Shown: piece by piece, positions 1-8,092 of the stretch
Position numbering within the stretch: position 1 is the first letter of the stretch
How the letters are laid out: every line of letters starts with the position of its first letter
Origin: Candidatus Wallbacteria bacterium
GTDB lineage: Bacteria; Muiribacteriota; JAQTZZ01
Reading direction: 5' to 3'
Assembly: GCA_028687545.1 (NCBI GenBank)
Contig: JAQTZZ010000001.1
Span: forward strand, 170,378 to 234,377
DNA: 64,000 nucleotides
Position numbers and translations under genes: made by a program
Notes under the pieces: model-generated
What the model was told of the DNA's origin: nothing
Database searches by the model: none
What the model saw: only the letters and a program-made list of their open reading frames with translations

Positions 1-978
1 CAATATTTTTTCGGTATCAACAGCTTCTGTGTTGATCAGATTTTTCTCATAACGCTTGGTTTTCAGAAAATTCTGGAGATAACCGGATATTTCAGAGGTC
101 TTGAAATCGAATGTGCTGGAAAGGGAATCATGATTATCGGATTGTAGATTTTGTTTTTTCAGGACCGAGGAGGCTCCGGTGATATTGAGGCTGCTTAATG
201 ATTTCAGGACTTCAGCTGCCTTTTCCTTGGTTTTCGGGTCGAGTGATTTCAAGGCGAGTTCGAGAAGAGGAAGGGAACTTTCTCCAAAATATCCGGCGGT
301 CACGACTGCAGCTTCCACAAGTTCGGGATCGCGGTGCTTGATCATGCCTTCCAGAAGCTCCAGCACATGAGTCTGGCCGAAAAATTTGAGAAAATTCAAG
401 ACTGGCTGATGCAGAGATTCCTCATCATCGATCAGAAACAGGATCAGTATTTCGTAAGCTTCGCGTGATGCGAATCCGCCGAGAATTTCGATAATCTGGC
501 GCTTTACGGCTTTGGAGGGGTGTTTGACGAACTGACGGTAGAACTGAACATCGCTCTGGATGGAGAAGCGGGAAAGCACATGCAGCAGCCGGCAGATCAG
601 TTTTTCCGATCGCTCGGTTTTCAACTGTTTTTTGATCAGCGGGTAAAATTCCAGATTGAGATGCTCAGCCAGTGAATCTAAAGCTTTAAGTTTTTCGTCA
701 TCTGTTCCTGACTCGATGAAGATTCTGATTTTCTCATCACTCAGATACTCAACGGTCTTCTTCGCCGGTGTCAACTTGGGCTCGATCTGAAAAATACCTT
801 GCTGGGCGAGAAAGCGGAGACCTGGAGATTCGTCTCCTGCAGCGATTTTTTTCAAATACGGGAGTGCCTGACTGTCGGACTTTTTCACCAGCAGCATGAT
901 GGCATTTTTTCTGGTCTCTTCCAGAGGGCTGTCCAGGTCGAACAGAATTTCTTCGAAGTTCATTTCCAAGGGCGACAT
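1..978 (-). CDS. HEAT-repeat protein, 3' end outside window
   Basis: An open frame runs from the ATG at 978 to the window edge with no stop (326 codons seen). The product is helical and soluble, with repeated pairs of helices of HEAT type (for example EETRKNAIMLLVKK, DDEKLKALDSLAEHL, PSKAVKRQIIEILGGFA, DPELVEAAVVTAGYFG, DPKTKEKAAEVLKSL). HEAT arrays are protein-binding scaffolds, and no catalytic domain is visible in the part shown. A second in-frame ATG lies five codons in (963). The ATG at 978 sits only seven bases after a good -10 box and has no Shine-Dalgarno, so the mRNA may be leaderless or the second ATG may be used. The gene diverges from the adenine deaminase gene. Coding is certain; function is unknown. 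Confidence 0.85.
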   Translation of the reverse strand, partial: MSPLEMNFEEILFDLDSPLEETRKNAIMLLVKKSDSQALPYLKKIAAGDESPGLRFLAQQGIFQIEPKLTPAKKTVEYLSDEKIRIFIESGTDDEKLKALDSLAEHLNLEFYPLIKKQLKTERSEKLICRLLHVLSRFSIQSDVQFYRQFVKHPSKAVKRQIIEILGGFASREAYEILILFLIDDEESLHQPVLNFLKFFGQTHVLELLEGMIKHRDPELVEAAVVTAGYFGESSLPLLELALKSLDPKTKEKAAEVLKSLSSLNITGASSVLKKQNLQSDNHDSLSSTFDFKTSEISGYLQNFLKTKRYEKNLINTEAVDTEKIL

Positions 979-985
979 AAGTAAA

Positions 986-1014
986 ATTCTACAATGAATC
1001 AGGCTCGATATCAA
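986..1014 (-). promoter_or_regulatory. sigma-70 promoter for HEAT-repeat gene
   Basis: On the minus strand TTGATA (1014-1009) and TAGAAT (991-986) are separated by 17 bases. The -10 box ends seven bases before the ATG at 978, so transcription would begin at or next to the start codon. Confidence 0.55.
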
Positions 1015-1036
1015 AAGAAAGATGTATGGCATGTGG

Positions 1037-1066
1037 ATGACAGAGGACCGGTCAATGTGATAAAAT
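1037..1066 (+). promoter_or_regulatory. sigma-70 promoter with extended -10 for adenine deaminase
   Basis: ATGACA (1037-1042), an 18-base spacer and TAAAAT (1061-1066) preceded by TGA (TGn extension). It leaves a leader of about 30 bases before the ATG at 1103, with ribosome-binding site AAGGTGG at 1091-1097. Confidence 0.5.
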
Positions 1067-1102
1067 AGCGATAGCTTCTAATTTGTGCTCAAGGTGGATT
1101 AA

Positions 1103-2842
1103 ATGCCTGAAAATCTGGATAAGCTCAAAAAGATCATCGGAGTCGCTCTAGGCGAAATCGAGGGTGACTTGATCCTCAAGAATGGGATCGTGTTCAACAC
1201 TATTTCCGGAGAGATATATACAGCCGACATTATAGTTGCCGACGACATCATCGCCGGGGTGGGGAGTTACGACAATGCCGCCAAAGTGATTGACGTCAAG
1301 GGAAAGTTCGTGTTGCCGGGGCTGATAGACGGGCATGTGCACGTGGAAAGCTCAATGCTCGGGCTGGGCGAATTCTCCAGAGCCCTTATTTCGCATGGAG
1401 TAACGACAGTAATCGCCGATCCTCATGAATTCACGAATATCTTTGGTAAGGAAGGGATCAGGTATTTTCTGAAGGAATCGGAAAAAATACCTCTCAATTT
1501 CTACCTGATGATTCCTTCCTGCATACCTCCAACTTCCCTGGAAACAGCTGCAGCGATGATCACTGCCGATGAATATCCTGAATTGATGGCTGACCCGAGA
1601 GTGCTCGGGCTGGCCGAGATGATGAATTTTCCCGGGGTTATCCGCCGGGATGAAGCTGTGCTCAAAAAGCTCCTCTGCACCGGTGGAAAACTGATCGACG
1701 GCCACGCCCCGAAACTTTCAGGCCGGGAACTTTGCGCTTACATCTCCGGAGGGGTAACTTCTGAACACGAATGTGTGAGCACCAAGGAAGCGCAGGAGAA
1801 ATTAAGGCTCGGGATGTACATAATGTTGAGGGAAGGATCTGCTACAAAAAATCTGCACGACCTGCTGCCGCTTGTCAACAAATTCAACAGTCAGCGCTGT
1901 TTCCTCGCTACTGACGACCTGCATCCTGATGATATCCAGGATGGACACATCGACCAGCTGGTGCGCACGATCATCAAGGAATCCGGCAATGCGATGCGGG
2001 CAGTGAGGATGGCTTCATTGAATGCGGCTGAATATTACGGACTTCGAAATCTGGGTGCGATCGCTCCCGGAAAACTGGCCGACCTGCTGGTGGTACCGGA
2101 GATGGAGTCTTTCAAACTTGAAACAGTGATCAAGTCAGGACGGGTTATCTATGAACACGGCAATTTTTTCTGGAAAAAGAGCGATACCGAAGAATATCTG
2201 AGAAAAACCTATCCTGGATTTTTTTCGTCCTTCTTGGTCAAGGATTTTTCCAGGAAACGCCTTTCGATTCCTGTGGGAACCGGGAAAATGAGAGTGATCA
2301 ATATCCTCCCGGATCAGCTCTTGACCAGCGTGTCGTACGAGGAGCCGACTGTCTCTGACGGACTGGTGCAATGCGACCTTGAACGTGATCTTCTCAAGCT
2401 CTGTGTGGTGGAACGGCACCGGGCTACAGGAAATATAGGCTTAGGATTCGTAAAGGGACTGAAATTGAAAAGAGGAGCGCTGGCGGCCTCGATCGCGCAC
2501 GACTCCCATAACATTATCGCAGCCGGTACCAATGATGAGGACATCTATCGGGCGGTCAGTCTGGTGATAGGGGCGGGAGGTGGAATCGCCATAGCCTGCG
2601 GTTCCGATTCCAAAGTGCTTTCACTTCCGATGGGTGGATTGATGTCACCTGCCGGAATCGACGAAGTGGCGGGACGCCTCAGGGAATTGAAACGGGAAGT
2701 CGCAGAATGGGGGACCGATCTCAGGGACCCGTTCATGCAGCTCTCATTCCTCGCACTGCCCGTGATTCCTGAAATCAAACTTACTGATCTCGGTCTTGTG
2801 AATGTACTGGAGCAAAGTCTGATTTCGTTATGGACCAGGTGA
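1103..2842 (+). CDS. ade: adenine deaminase
   Basis: Amidohydrolase-superfamily enzyme that deaminates adenine to hypoxanthine in purine salvage; cytoplasmic. The 579-residue length is normal for Ade (COG1001). An N-terminal beta domain leads into the metal motif LIDGHVHVESSM (HxH) and the ADPHE segment, with further metal and active-site segments GKLIDGHAP, TSEHE and LATDDLHPDD. MASLNAAEYYGL and GAIAPGKLADLLV mark the end of the barrel. The family-specific C-terminal domain follows (IAHDSHNIIAAGTND, then GGIAIACG). Start ATG has AAGGTGG seven bases upstream. No other purine gene is adjacent. The next gene begins about 50 bases later on the same strand and may be cotranscribed. Confidence 0.95.
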   Translation: MPENLDKLKKIIGVALGEIEGDLILKNGIVFNTISGEIYTADIIVADDIIAGVGSYDNAAKVIDVKGKFVLPGLIDGHVHVESSMLGLGEFSRALISHGVTTVIADPHEFTNIFGKEGIRYFLKESEKIPLNFYLMIPSCIPPTSLETAAAMITADEYPELMADPRVLGLAEMMNFPGVIRRDEAVLKKLLCTGGKLIDGHAPKLSGRELCAYISGGVTSEHECVSTKEAQEKLRLGMYIMLREGSATKNLHDLLPLVNKFNSQRCFLATDDLHPDDIQDGHIDQLVRTIIKESGNAMRAVRMASLNAAEYYGLRNLGAIAPGKLADLLVVPEMESFKLETVIKSGRVIYEHGNFFWKKSDTEEYLRKTYPGFFSSFLVKDFSRKRLSIPVGTGKMRVINILPDQLLTSVSYEEPTVSDGLVQCDLERDLLKLCVVERHRATGNIGLGFVKGLKLKRGALAASIAHDSHNIIAAGTNDEDIYRAVSLVIGAGGGIAIACGSDSKVLSLPMGGLMSPAGIDEVAGRLRELKREVAEWGTDLRDPFMQLSFLALPVIPEIKLTDLGLVNVLEQSLISLWTR

Positions 2843-2892
2843 AATGACTGAGAGTTTTAACGACATTTTCAAATCAATTGCGAGGTGAAAAT

Positions 2893-4017
2893 TTGAAAAG
2901 AGGAATTGTTTTAATTGCGTTTCTGTTCTGTACATCCCTTTTTGCCGAAAACGTGGCTGAGACTACTGTCAAGGCCAAGGAATATCTGGACAAGGGAAAT
3001 CTTGAAAATGCCATCACTTTATACAAGCTGGCTCTGAAATCGGGCCCGACAGCTTCCGAAGAAATCGAACTGGATAAGGCTCTTGCTGATTGCTACGAGG
3101 ACCTGACCAGAAAGTCACCCGAATACTGCTTTTACTATTGGGACACTTACCTGTCGAAGCTGAAAAAAGACGATCTTGGAGAAGCCTTGAATGACCTGTA
3201 TGCACGCTGGGGCGAAGAAAAACCGGTCCAGGTGCTGGAACTTTTTGATAAATACCTGCCGCTAGCCCGGGAAGGCGATCTGTCGTATGATGAATTTCTT
3301 TACAAACTGGCTGAATTGAACGTCAGATTGAAGAAACCTGAGGAAGCGGAGCGGCTCTGGCAGGAAATTGTGAAATATTACAGCAACAGCGATCTGAAGA
3401 AGCAGGTCCTGAAGCACCTGTACGAGAGTGCAGTGAACCGCAAGGACTACCCGGAGGCGATTTCCTATCTCGAAAAACTTCCGCAGACAGCCGTGAATCT
3501 GATTCAATTGGGAGACATCTATTACGGCGACCAGGATTATTATCAGGCAATCGGTTTTTATCAGAAAGCGCTGGCTGAGGGCCCGGACGATGAGACCCAG
3601 ACAACGGTTTTACGGAAGCTTTACGAGATCGCCATCAAGCTCGGAAATTTTGACCGTGCGCTTACACTGCTTGCCGACCTGAGCAAAAGTTCTCCTGACG
3701 ACAAATCCGAATTCGCTTTGAATGAGGCCAGGATCTGGTTTAGGGGTAAGAATTCATTCATACCCTCGAAAGACAATACCTATCTGAACACCTACGAGAA
3801 TTACAGGAAAGCTGAAAAGCTTTACCTGAATGTCAAGGATTCAGCCAAGGAACACCCTGAACTGGCGAGAAAAGCCTGTCTGGAGCTGGCCGATCTTTAT
3901 CTGGCCACCTTTGATAACAAAAGGGCTAGAGAGCAGCTTGACTTCATCCTGAAGGAATGGAAGGAATCGGCTGAAGCGGAGATAGCGGCGGAGATGCTCA
4001 AGACTCTTAAAGAATAG
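2893..4017 (+). CDS. secreted TPR-repeat protein
   Basis: 374-residue protein beginning with a probable Sec signal peptide (MKRGIVLIAFLFCTSLFA, cleavage before ENVAET), followed almost entirely by tetratricopeptide repeats (for example AKEYLDKGNLENAITLYKLA, GDIYYGDQDYYQAIGFYQKA). TPRs mediate protein-protein contacts, and an outer-face or periplasmic scaffold is the reasonable inference. The start is a TTG chosen because GAGGTG lies five bases upstream and it gives a clean signal peptide; an earlier in-frame TTG at 2878 would add MRGEN and has no ribosome-binding site. Nine bases separate it from the next gene, also a TPR protein. Confidence 0.8.
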   Translation: MKRGIVLIAFLFCTSLFAENVAETTVKAKEYLDKGNLENAITLYKLALKSGPTASEEIELDKALADCYEDLTRKSPEYCFYYWDTYLSKLKKDDLGEALNDLYARWGEEKPVQVLELFDKYLPLAREGDLSYDEFLYKLAELNVRLKKPEEAERLWQEIVKYYSNSDLKKQVLKHLYESAVNRKDYPEAISYLEKLPQTAVNLIQLGDIYYGDQDYYQAIGFYQKALAEGPDDETQTTVLRKLYEIAIKLGNFDRALTLLADLSKSSPDDKSEFALNEARIWFRGKNSFIPSKDNTYLNTYENYRKAEKLYLNVKDSAKEHPELARKACLELADLYLATFDNKRAREQLDFILKEWKESAEAEIAAEMLKTLKE

Positions 4018-4026
4018 GCTCCTTGA

Positions 4027-5778
4027 ATGAAGGAGCGATTCCTGGTTTTTTGCCTGGGCGTGATGTCCGCGTTCCTTCTGCTGGAATCTGCGATCAGAGT
4101 CTGTGCTCTGTTTCAGGAATCGATGCGTCCCGTTTCATTTCAGAAAAAATCCGGGGTGGTGATCCTGTGCGCCGGTGATTCATTCACATACGGTTATGGT
4201 CTTCCCGGGGGGCAGGACTATCCTTCACAACTCGAAGCGCTGCTCTCTTCGGGCGGAGACGGCTATCGGGTGCTGAATCTGGGACGGAATGGCGGAACAT
4301 CCTGGATGCTTGCAGATAAGATTGAGGGATACATTGATTCTTATGTGCCTGACCTTGCCATAATCATGATCGGAAGAGCCAACAGGAATCAGCTGGTCCA
4401 CCCTGGGGAAGGTTCATGGATAATCAAACTTTTTTCCCGTTCCAGAAGCCTGCAGTTTCTGCATCTGCTGTTCTCAGATATCCGGGAGAGAAAACCTGGC
4501 CTTCTGGCAGCGGTCAGGGCCGGATGGGACAGATTCAATTTTTTCAGTCTCAAATCGACCGGAAACCTTGAAGCGCCGGCTGCCTTTTCCGGACCTTCAG
4601 TTTGTTCGATCGATTTCCCACGATTTACTGGTGAAGTCTGGGAGCAGGCGAAAAAAAAAGATCTCTCAGCACTGGAAGCCAGGCTTTCGGAAAAGCCCTG
4701 GCCAGATACCGAGGAAATTTTAGCCTGCGGTGTATCCTATCTGCTGTCCGGTGACTTTGACAAGGCCTATGCTTTGTTCGACCGGGCAGCTGAAACCAGG
4801 GGGAAATACTATTTTTTCAGCGTTTATAGAGGAGTATGCAGGCTGCTCGAATTTAAGATCAATGCAGCAGCCGACCAGTTCCGGGAAGCTCTTGCCATGG
4901 AACCGGAGGACACTGGAGCCATGATCGGGTTCGGATGCACTTTGCTGCTGAAACAGCAGCGGGAAGAGGCACGTCTCTGGTTTGAAAGGGTCAGGAAGAT
5001 TGATCCTGGAAACGGCTGGGCATACAATTTTCTGGGCAGGTGCTGCCTGGACGCACGGGATCTTGAAAACGCCCGCAGCTTTTATCTGGAAGGCATCAGG
5101 AGAGAGCCTGAACTTACCATGAATTATACCGCTCTTGGAGAACTGTACAGCCATGAAAGAAAATTTGCCGAGGCTCAGCAGATACTTACCGAGGCTTTAC
5201 GCAGGGGGATTGTTCTGAACTGGGAAAAGAGCAGAGCCCTTCTTGTGCTGGGACTGTGTGAGTGCACACTCAATCCCCGGGAAGGTGCTGAAAAAGCCCG
5301 GGAGTTTTTAATGGAATCCATCCGCTGCGATCAAAAAAATCATGTGGCTCTCACTTATCTAATCAGTCTTGCCGGCGGGAAAGCGGAAGTTTTAGAGAGC
5401 ATGATCGATTCGTTTGAAAAATCCGGTCATGGCGATGCAGCTTTTTTTCTGCGCCATCAGGAAAATGCTCTTCCGCTGTCCGAAGTTGTCTGGAAGCAGC
5501 TGCGGGCAGATCTGGAGAAGATCGTCGAATCCTGCAGGAGTAAAGGCGTGAAATTGATTTTCATGAATTATCCGAATGAAGAGAATCCTGTTTTAAAGGA
5601 TGTCGCTTTGGAGCAGTCTGTTCCTTTCGTCGATCTGCTCGATGCCTTCAATAAATTGTGGGATACAGGAGAAAAAAGCTGGGATTATTTTCTGCCTGAC
5701 CTTCACTGCGGCGAACAGGGTAACCGCAAGATCGCGGAAGTGCTGAAACCGGTAGTGCTGGAAGTGCTGGCAAAATGA
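4027..5778 (+). CDS. membrane-anchored SGNH hydrolase with internal TPR repeats
   Basis: 583 residues. The N-terminal hydrophobic helix (residues 5-30) is probably an uncleaved anchor. SGNH/GDSL block I is CAGDSFTYGYG (about residues 50-60). Block III is weak (IIMIGRANRNQ). Block V, with the catalytic Asp-His pair, is near the C terminus in DLHCGEQGNRKIAE. About 300 residues of TPR-like helices are inserted between the blocks (SGDFDKAYALFDRAAE, DLENARSFYLEGIRREPE). SGNH enzymes of this anchored kind usually esterify or de-esterify envelope glycans; the substrate here is unknown. The stop overlaps the next gene's ATG by four bases, implying coupling to a radical SAM gene. Confidence 0.8.
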   Translation: MKERFLVFCLGVMSAFLLLESAIRVCALFQESMRPVSFQKKSGVVILCAGDSFTYGYGLPGGQDYPSQLEALLSSGGDGYRVLNLGRNGGTSWMLADKIEGYIDSYVPDLAIIMIGRANRNQLVHPGEGSWIIKLFSRSRSLQFLHLLFSDIRERKPGLLAAVRAGWDRFNFFSLKSTGNLEAPAAFSGPSVCSIDFPRFTGEVWEQAKKKDLSALEARLSEKPWPDTEEILACGVSYLLSGDFDKAYALFDRAAETRGKYYFFSVYRGVCRLLEFKINAAADQFREALAMEPEDTGAMIGFGCTLLLKQQREEARLWFERVRKIDPGNGWAYNFLGRCCLDARDLENARSFYLEGIRREPELTMNYTALGELYSHERKFAEAQQILTEALRRGIVLNWEKSRALLVLGLCECTLNPREGAEKAREFLMESIRCDQKNHVALTYLISLAGGKAEVLESMIDSFEKSGHGDAAFFLRHQENALPLSEVVWKQLRADLEKIVESCRSKGVKLIFMNYPNEENPVLKDVALEQSVPFVDLLDAFNKLWDTGEKSWDYFLPDLHCGEQGNRKIAEVLKPVVLEVLAK

Positions 5779-6779
5779 GACCGGATTCTCCGGATTTTCT
5801 GTATGTTCACCGCTCGCTTGAACCCGAAGCCAGGCTTCGGGATTTCCTGCACGGGCTTGAATTTTATCAAGATGAAACAGAGCTTTTTCCGGGAGTTCCA
5901 CGAGCAGTATCCAGGAAGAATTCTTTTCTTAAGCCTTATGTTTACGGTACAGGAGTAATCGATCGCAGGCAGCATGTCCTGAGAATTTCCCAGGCCTGTC
6001 CTTGTGACTGTCTGTATTGTTACATCAAAGCCGTTTATCCAGACACCCCTCCCTATTTTTTTTACAATCTGAGTGATCTGTATCATGAAATCCATGAGCT
6101 GACAGCGATTGAACAGTCACCGTATCTGAACGCGGGTGAAAATGCTGATTCCTTCGCCTTTGACGGCCAATCCTGCCTGAGCCTGCTGCTTTCGCAGATT
6201 GCCATGGATTTTCCGCAGATCACCCTGGAATTGAGGACAAAGATACCTTCAAGGGTGAATCCTGGTTTCCTGAAGCAGAAAGCGCCGGCCAACATGCTGA
6301 TTGCAGTTTCCCTGAATCCTGAAGAAATCATCGGAGAATATGAATCAGGGACAGATCTGCTGGATTCCAGAATCAGTGGTTTGAAAGATATATCAAGAGC
6401 CGGTTACAGGATCGCAATCCGCCTTGACCCGATGGTCTATTCCGCTGATTTTGAGAAGAACTATGGAAAACTCCTGGAAAAATTGAAGGGAGAATTCAGT
6501 GCCGGCTGTTTCAGCAATATTCAGCTCGGCTGTCTGAGATTCACGAAAGAACAATCCAGATTGTTGCGAGCTACGGGATTCGGAGTTCGGGGTACAGGAC
6601 AATCTGCTATTGCAAGTGAACTGCTTGCCGAGGAGATGATCTTATCCACTGACGGGCATTGGCGGTATTTCGTCGAAATCCGGAAGAAAATGTATAAGTT
6701 CATGCTGGACGGATTGAAACATTTCGATTGCCCCAAAAGCCTCAGCAATGAAACGGCAAAATGTCAAAGCACGTTATAG
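5775..6779 (+). CDS. SPL-family (spore photoproduct lyase-like) radical SAM protein
   Basis: 334-residue radical SAM protein with the cluster motif CPCDCLYC (CxxxCxxC, about residues 75-82). The downstream layout matches the spore-photoproduct-lyase-like family: LELRTKIPS, then SLNPEEIIGEYESGT and GYRIAIRLDPMVY. True SplB repairs spore photoproduct. This shorter relative has a divergent N terminus and there is no sporulation context, so DNA repair is only a family-based possibility. It is translationally coupled to the SGNH gene (ATGA overlap). Its TAG stop lies inside the palindrome shared with the convergent gene. Confidence 0.75.
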   Translation: MRPDSPDFLYVHRSLEPEARLRDFLHGLEFYQDETELFPGVPRAVSRKNSFLKPYVYGTGVIDRRQHVLRISQACPCDCLYCYIKAVYPDTPPYFFYNLSDLYHEIHELTAIEQSPYLNAGENADSFAFDGQSCLSLLLSQIAMDFPQITLELRTKIPSRVNPGFLKQKAPANMLIAVSLNPEEIIGEYESGTDLLDSRISGLKDISRAGYRIAIRLDPMVYSADFEKNYGKLLEKLKGEFSAGCFSNIQLGCLRFTKEQSRLLRATGFGVRGTGQSAIASELLAEEMILSTDGHWRYFVEIRKKMYKFMLDGLKHFDCPKSLSNETAKCQSTL

Positions 6780-6798
6780 AGACGTGCCAGGTCTCTAT
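6776..6798. terminator. palindrome holding the stop codons of two convergent genes
   Basis: ATAGAGAC (6776-6783) and GTCTCTAT (6791-6798) form a perfect 8-bp stem with a 7-base loop. The TAG stops of the radical SAM gene (+) and the barrel/KOW gene (-) both lie in its arms, so it can act in both directions. The TAGAGAC arm recurs in the palindrome after clpX. Confidence 0.5.
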
Positions 6799-7925
6799 GA
6801 TTCGATGATTTCTATATTCGCCCTCGGTACGACTCTAACCGATCCATCAGGATGCTCGACCTCAACCACACGGACCATTGTCTCAGATTCGAGCTTCATA
6901 AGGGTCACTGGCAGTGATTTTACTTTGACTACAGCCCCGAAATCAGGTTCGCGGATGATGCGGACGAGTTTTCCGGGTGTCAGTCCTACATCTTTCCTGA
7001 TTTCAGCTTCCTTGATTTTATCTTCTTCGATATTTTTCAGTGGGATGATGATTTCCGGTCTGATGACTCCGGCACGGATCTGAGTGGCTCCGTTAATTGA
7101 GGCCTGCTTTCCATTGTGCTTGGAAAGGAGGTCGTAAGTTTTCTTGGCCATGTTGATCTTTCCAAATCCCTCGGTCAGGATCATGGTCAGTCCCATTTCT
7201 TCGGAACCGGTGATGGCCACGCCAATGTCGTAACCCAGGAAATCCCTCAGATCTTTGGCGTCGATACCTCCTACAATGATGCCTTTTACCCCTGTGTCAA
7301 CTGCTTTTTTCAAGGCATCGGCTACTATGAACGAACCGCCCACTATGATCTTTCCCGCGTGTTCAGGAAGGATTTCACGCGCCACGATCTCGTCTTCCAA
7401 ACCCCTGGAGATCATTGAAATTTCTCCCACGACCTCGCCTCCGATGCCGAAAACACCTTGAACAAAGGCGGCCTGCAGCTTGATAGTTACACCTACATCC
7501 TTGTGGATTTCCTCCACGATTCCGTCGACATAGGCGTGGACTTCTACGGGTATTGGTGGTTCGCGCAGCACTACCTGTCCGGTGATACTGGAAATGTTTT
7601 CCACTGTGCCGGAGACCGGAGACTGACAGGATGATTTGAAATAGCCGAAAAAGCCCTTACTCTGGGCGAGCATCTGACCTTTGGAAATTATGTCGCCTTC
7701 ACGGGCCAGCATGCATGATCCAAGCTCTGCCGGAGTGATGGCCAGTTTATTCACAACATTGATCAGTTCCACATTGCCTGGCAGATTGGTGGCAGCCACA
7801 ACATCAGAAGCTTTGACCTTGTCGCCTATTTTGACTTTGATTTCACCCTTCAGAGGGAGAACACGCTCTTTATGGACAATCTGCCGCTCGCTGACTTTCA
7901 ATCCTGGTACATATGCCTGACCCAT
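6795..7925 (-). CDS. conserved barrel-sandwich/KOW protein of GlmL operon
   Basis: 376 residues, soluble, no signal peptide. The N-terminal 130 residues look like barrel-sandwich (biotinyl/RnfC-like) strands: LPLKGEIKVKIGDKVKASD, CMLAREGDIISKGQMLAQ, SPVSGTVENIS. The middle has an alpha/beta segment with KIIVGGSFIVADALKKAV and GVKGIIVGGIDAKDL. The C-terminal 60 residues resemble a KOW/SH3 barrel (GKLVRIIREPDFGAVVKV). No catalytic motif is recognised. ATG 7925 follows AGGAGG. It is the last gene of an eight-gene minus-strand run, separated from the GlmL-like gene by a hairpin repeat, so it may be expressed at a different level. Its partnership with the ASKHA protein is inferred from position only. 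Confidence 0.75.
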   Translation of the reverse strand: MGQAYVPGLKVSERQIVHKERVLPLKGEIKVKIGDKVKASDVVAATNLPGNVELINVVNKLAITPAELGSCMLAREGDIISKGQMLAQSKGFFGYFKSSCQSPVSGTVENISSITGQVVLREPPIPVEVHAYVDGIVEEIHKDVGVTIKLQAAFVQGVFGIGGEVVGEISMISRGLEDEIVAREILPEHAGKIIVGGSFIVADALKKAVDTGVKGIIVGGIDAKDLRDFLGYDIGVAITGSEEMGLTMILTEGFGKINMAKKTYDLLSKHNGKQASINGATQIRAGVIRPEIIIPLKNIEEDKIKEAEIRKDVGLTPGKLVRIIREPDFGAVVKVKSLPVTLMKLESETMVRVVEVEHPDGSVRVVPRANIEIIES

Positions 7926-7967
7926 TTTTCCTCCTTGACGATATCAATTAATGACTTTCTTGTGCTT

Positions 7968-8063
7968 GGAAGTTTGTATGTTGGTATGTTTGTAAGTTAG
8001 TAGGTTCTCAGACAATCCTTTCCCAACATACCAACCTATAAACATGCAAACTTACCAACTTCC
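7968..8063. repeat. imperfect inverted repeat, GTAAGTTTGT family, copy 1
   Basis: Two arms of about 39 bases, rich in the unit GTAAGTTTGTA/TTGGTATGTT (7968-8006) and its complement (8025-8063), surround a short loop. The transcript could fold into a long hairpin between the last two genes of the operon. Related copies lie at 19895-19990 and inside 35048-35160, and a 13-base match sits at 47143-47155. Confidence 0.65.
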
Positions 8064-8092
8064 TGCAGTTTTCATTCGATTTTCACCGTTGA

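Noticed and set aside
5775-6779. Bona fide spore photoproduct lyase
   Set aside because: The radical SAM core matches, but the N terminus differs and there is no sporulation gene in the window.
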